NCBI GenBank assembly: GCA_028277545.1
Contig: JANQGB010000061.1
Span: 1 to 6,591, forward strand
Reading direction: 5' to 3'
DNA from: Phycisphaerae bacterium
GTDB lineage: Bacteria; Planctomycetota; Phycisphaerae; UBA1845
Length of the DNA stretch: 6,591 nt
Made by a program: the position numbers and the translations under genes. Numbering within the stretch: the first letter of the stretch is position 1; each line of letters opens with the position of its first letter. Below, in pieces: positions 5,753-6,591 of the stretch. Below the pieces are notes generated by a model. The model made no database searches, was not told the origin of the DNA, and saw only the letters and a list, made by a program, of their open reading frames with translations.

Positions 5753-5789
5753 TGACGCTGGAAGCCCGGGAACGGTAGCGGAACTCCGC

Positions 5790-6591
5790 ATGAGAATCCG
5801 AGACGCGTTAGACACTGCCAGCCCGACGCTCTCCTTCGAGTTCTTCCCACCCCGGGACGAGATGGGGTTCTGGGACCTCTACCGAACCACCGAGTCTCTC
5901 AAGCCGCTCGACCCCACCTACGTGTCGGTGACCTATGGAGCCGGCGGTGGCACGCGCCGGAAGACGCTCGACCTGGTGGCACGCATCAAGTCTGATATAG
6001 GCATCGAAAGCATGGCCCACATCACTTGCGTGGGTTCGCCGCGACAGGAACTGGGGACCATCCTCGACGAACTCAAACAGCGCGGGGTGGAGAACGTGCT
6101 TGCTCTGCGCGGGGACCCCCCTGAAGGCGAGGTGAAGTTCCGCCAGCCCGAGGGAGGCTTTGCCTACGCCAATGAGCTGGTGGCCTTCATTCGCGAGCGT
6201 CACGGCGACGCCTTCTGTGTGGGCGGGGCCTGCTATCCCGAGGGGCATCCGGAGTGCGAGGACCTCCGGCTCGATCTGGAGAATCTCAAGCGGAAGGTCG
6301 ATTCGGGCGTGGACTTTCTGATCAGCCAGCTCTTCTTTGACAACAACGACTTCTACACCTTCCGGGACTCCGCGCTGGCCGCCGGCATCGACGTACCCAT
6401 CGTCGCGGGCATCATGCCCATCCTGAGCGTGGCCCAGATCAAGCGGTTCACGGATATGTGCGGAGCGAGAATCCCGTCCGTTCTGCTGGAGAAGATCGAG
6501 GCGGTCGAGGACGACACCGAGGCGGTGCGCCACATAGGCACTTACCACGCCATCCACTCCCTGCTCGATCAGCGACTGGCACTGCTGGGTG
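5790..6591 (+). CDS. metF: 5,10-methylenetetrahydrofolate reductase (3' partial)
   Basis: The frame is open from the ATG at 5790 to the window edge (267 codons). MetF is a cytosolic FAD-dependent TIM-barrel enzyme that reduces 5,10-methylene-THF to 5-methyl-THF for methionine synthesis. Family motifs occur in order: SFEFFPPRD with Glu17, the counterpart of catalytic Glu28 of E. coli; VSVTYGAGGGTR (45-56); HITCVG (77-82); NVLALRGDPP with Asp109, the counterpart of FAD-binding Asp120; GGACYPEGHPE (145-155); DFLISQLFFD (175-184); and VAGIMPI. Glu17 and Asp109 are 92 apart, exactly as in E. coli. The last visible residues (HAIHSLLDQRLALLG) fit the usual '...LL..GV.GiHFYTLN' end only loosely, so the C-terminus may be divergent or hold an indel; the final 10-20 residues are outside the window. 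The start is right for length, though the ribosome binding site is weak. The gene is separated from tRNA-Tyr by the terminator. Confidence 0.95.
   Translation, partial: MRIRDALDTASPTLSFEFFPPRDEMGFWDLYRTTESLKPLDPTYVSVTYGAGGGTRRKTLDLVARIKSDIGIESMAHITCVGSPRQELGTILDELKQRGVENVLALRGDPPEGEVKFRQPEGGFAYANELVAFIRERHGDAFCVGGACYPEGHPECEDLRLDLENLKRKVDSGVDFLISQLFFDNNDFYTFRDSALAAGIDVPIVAGIMPILSVAQIKRFTDMCGARIPSVLLEKIEAVEDDTEAVRHIGTYHAIHSLLDQRLALLG

Noticed and set aside
5658..5789. Cobalamin or SAM/SAH riboswitch upstream of metF
   Set aside because: CCACTGG and GGGAACGG fragments are present but not in the order and spacing of any consensus I know.
5808..6557. 249-residue reverse-strand open frame
   Set aside because: It is the antisense shadow of metF, whose forward translation carries all family motifs.

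Overview
The window is GC-rich bacterial DNA. The best lineage clue is the zinc-ribbon signature CPRCGYDLSSLPDARCPECG in a membrane protein. From family knowledge, this CGYDL...RCPECG motif next to membrane segments is very common in Planctomycetota, especially Phycisphaerae. An ECF sigma factor followed by a membrane protein with a LolA/RseB-like outer domain fits the same group. The lineage is an inference; no rRNA is present.

Layout, left to right: (1) the last 100 codons of an ATP-dependent protease Lon (to 304), starting just before the catalytic serine; (2) a roughly 290-bp non-coding gap; (3) a forward unit of an ECF sigma factor (597-1241), a 350-residue membrane protein overlapping it by ATGA (1238-2290, probable anti-sigma factor), and, 167 bp further on, a multi-pass zinc-ribbon membrane protein (2458 onwards). 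The last is broken by a one-base frameshift near 3340-3380; its natural C-terminus is still readable out of frame, ending at 3560; (4) on the reverse strand, a lower-GC orphan gene (3711-4460) with an ADP-ribosyltransferase-like N-terminus, and upstream of it a GlcG/HbpS-family gene (4592-4993) with a clear ribosome binding site; (5) about 520 bp without a convincing gene; (6) tRNA-Tyr(GUA) at 5515-5596 followed by a textbook intrinsic terminator; (7) the start of metF (5,10-methylenetetrahydrofolate reductase), running off the window end.

Functionally, the sigma factor and its overlapping partner form a likely envelope-signalling pair: the partner has a cytoplasmic N-terminal segment, one membrane helix and an outer sensor-like domain. 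The zinc-ribbon protein may or may not belong to it. Lon, tRNA-Tyr and metF are housekeeping genes. The reverse-strand ADP-ribosyltransferase-like gene is the best candidate for an undescribed activity. No CRISPR array, insertion sequence or complete mobile element is visible.
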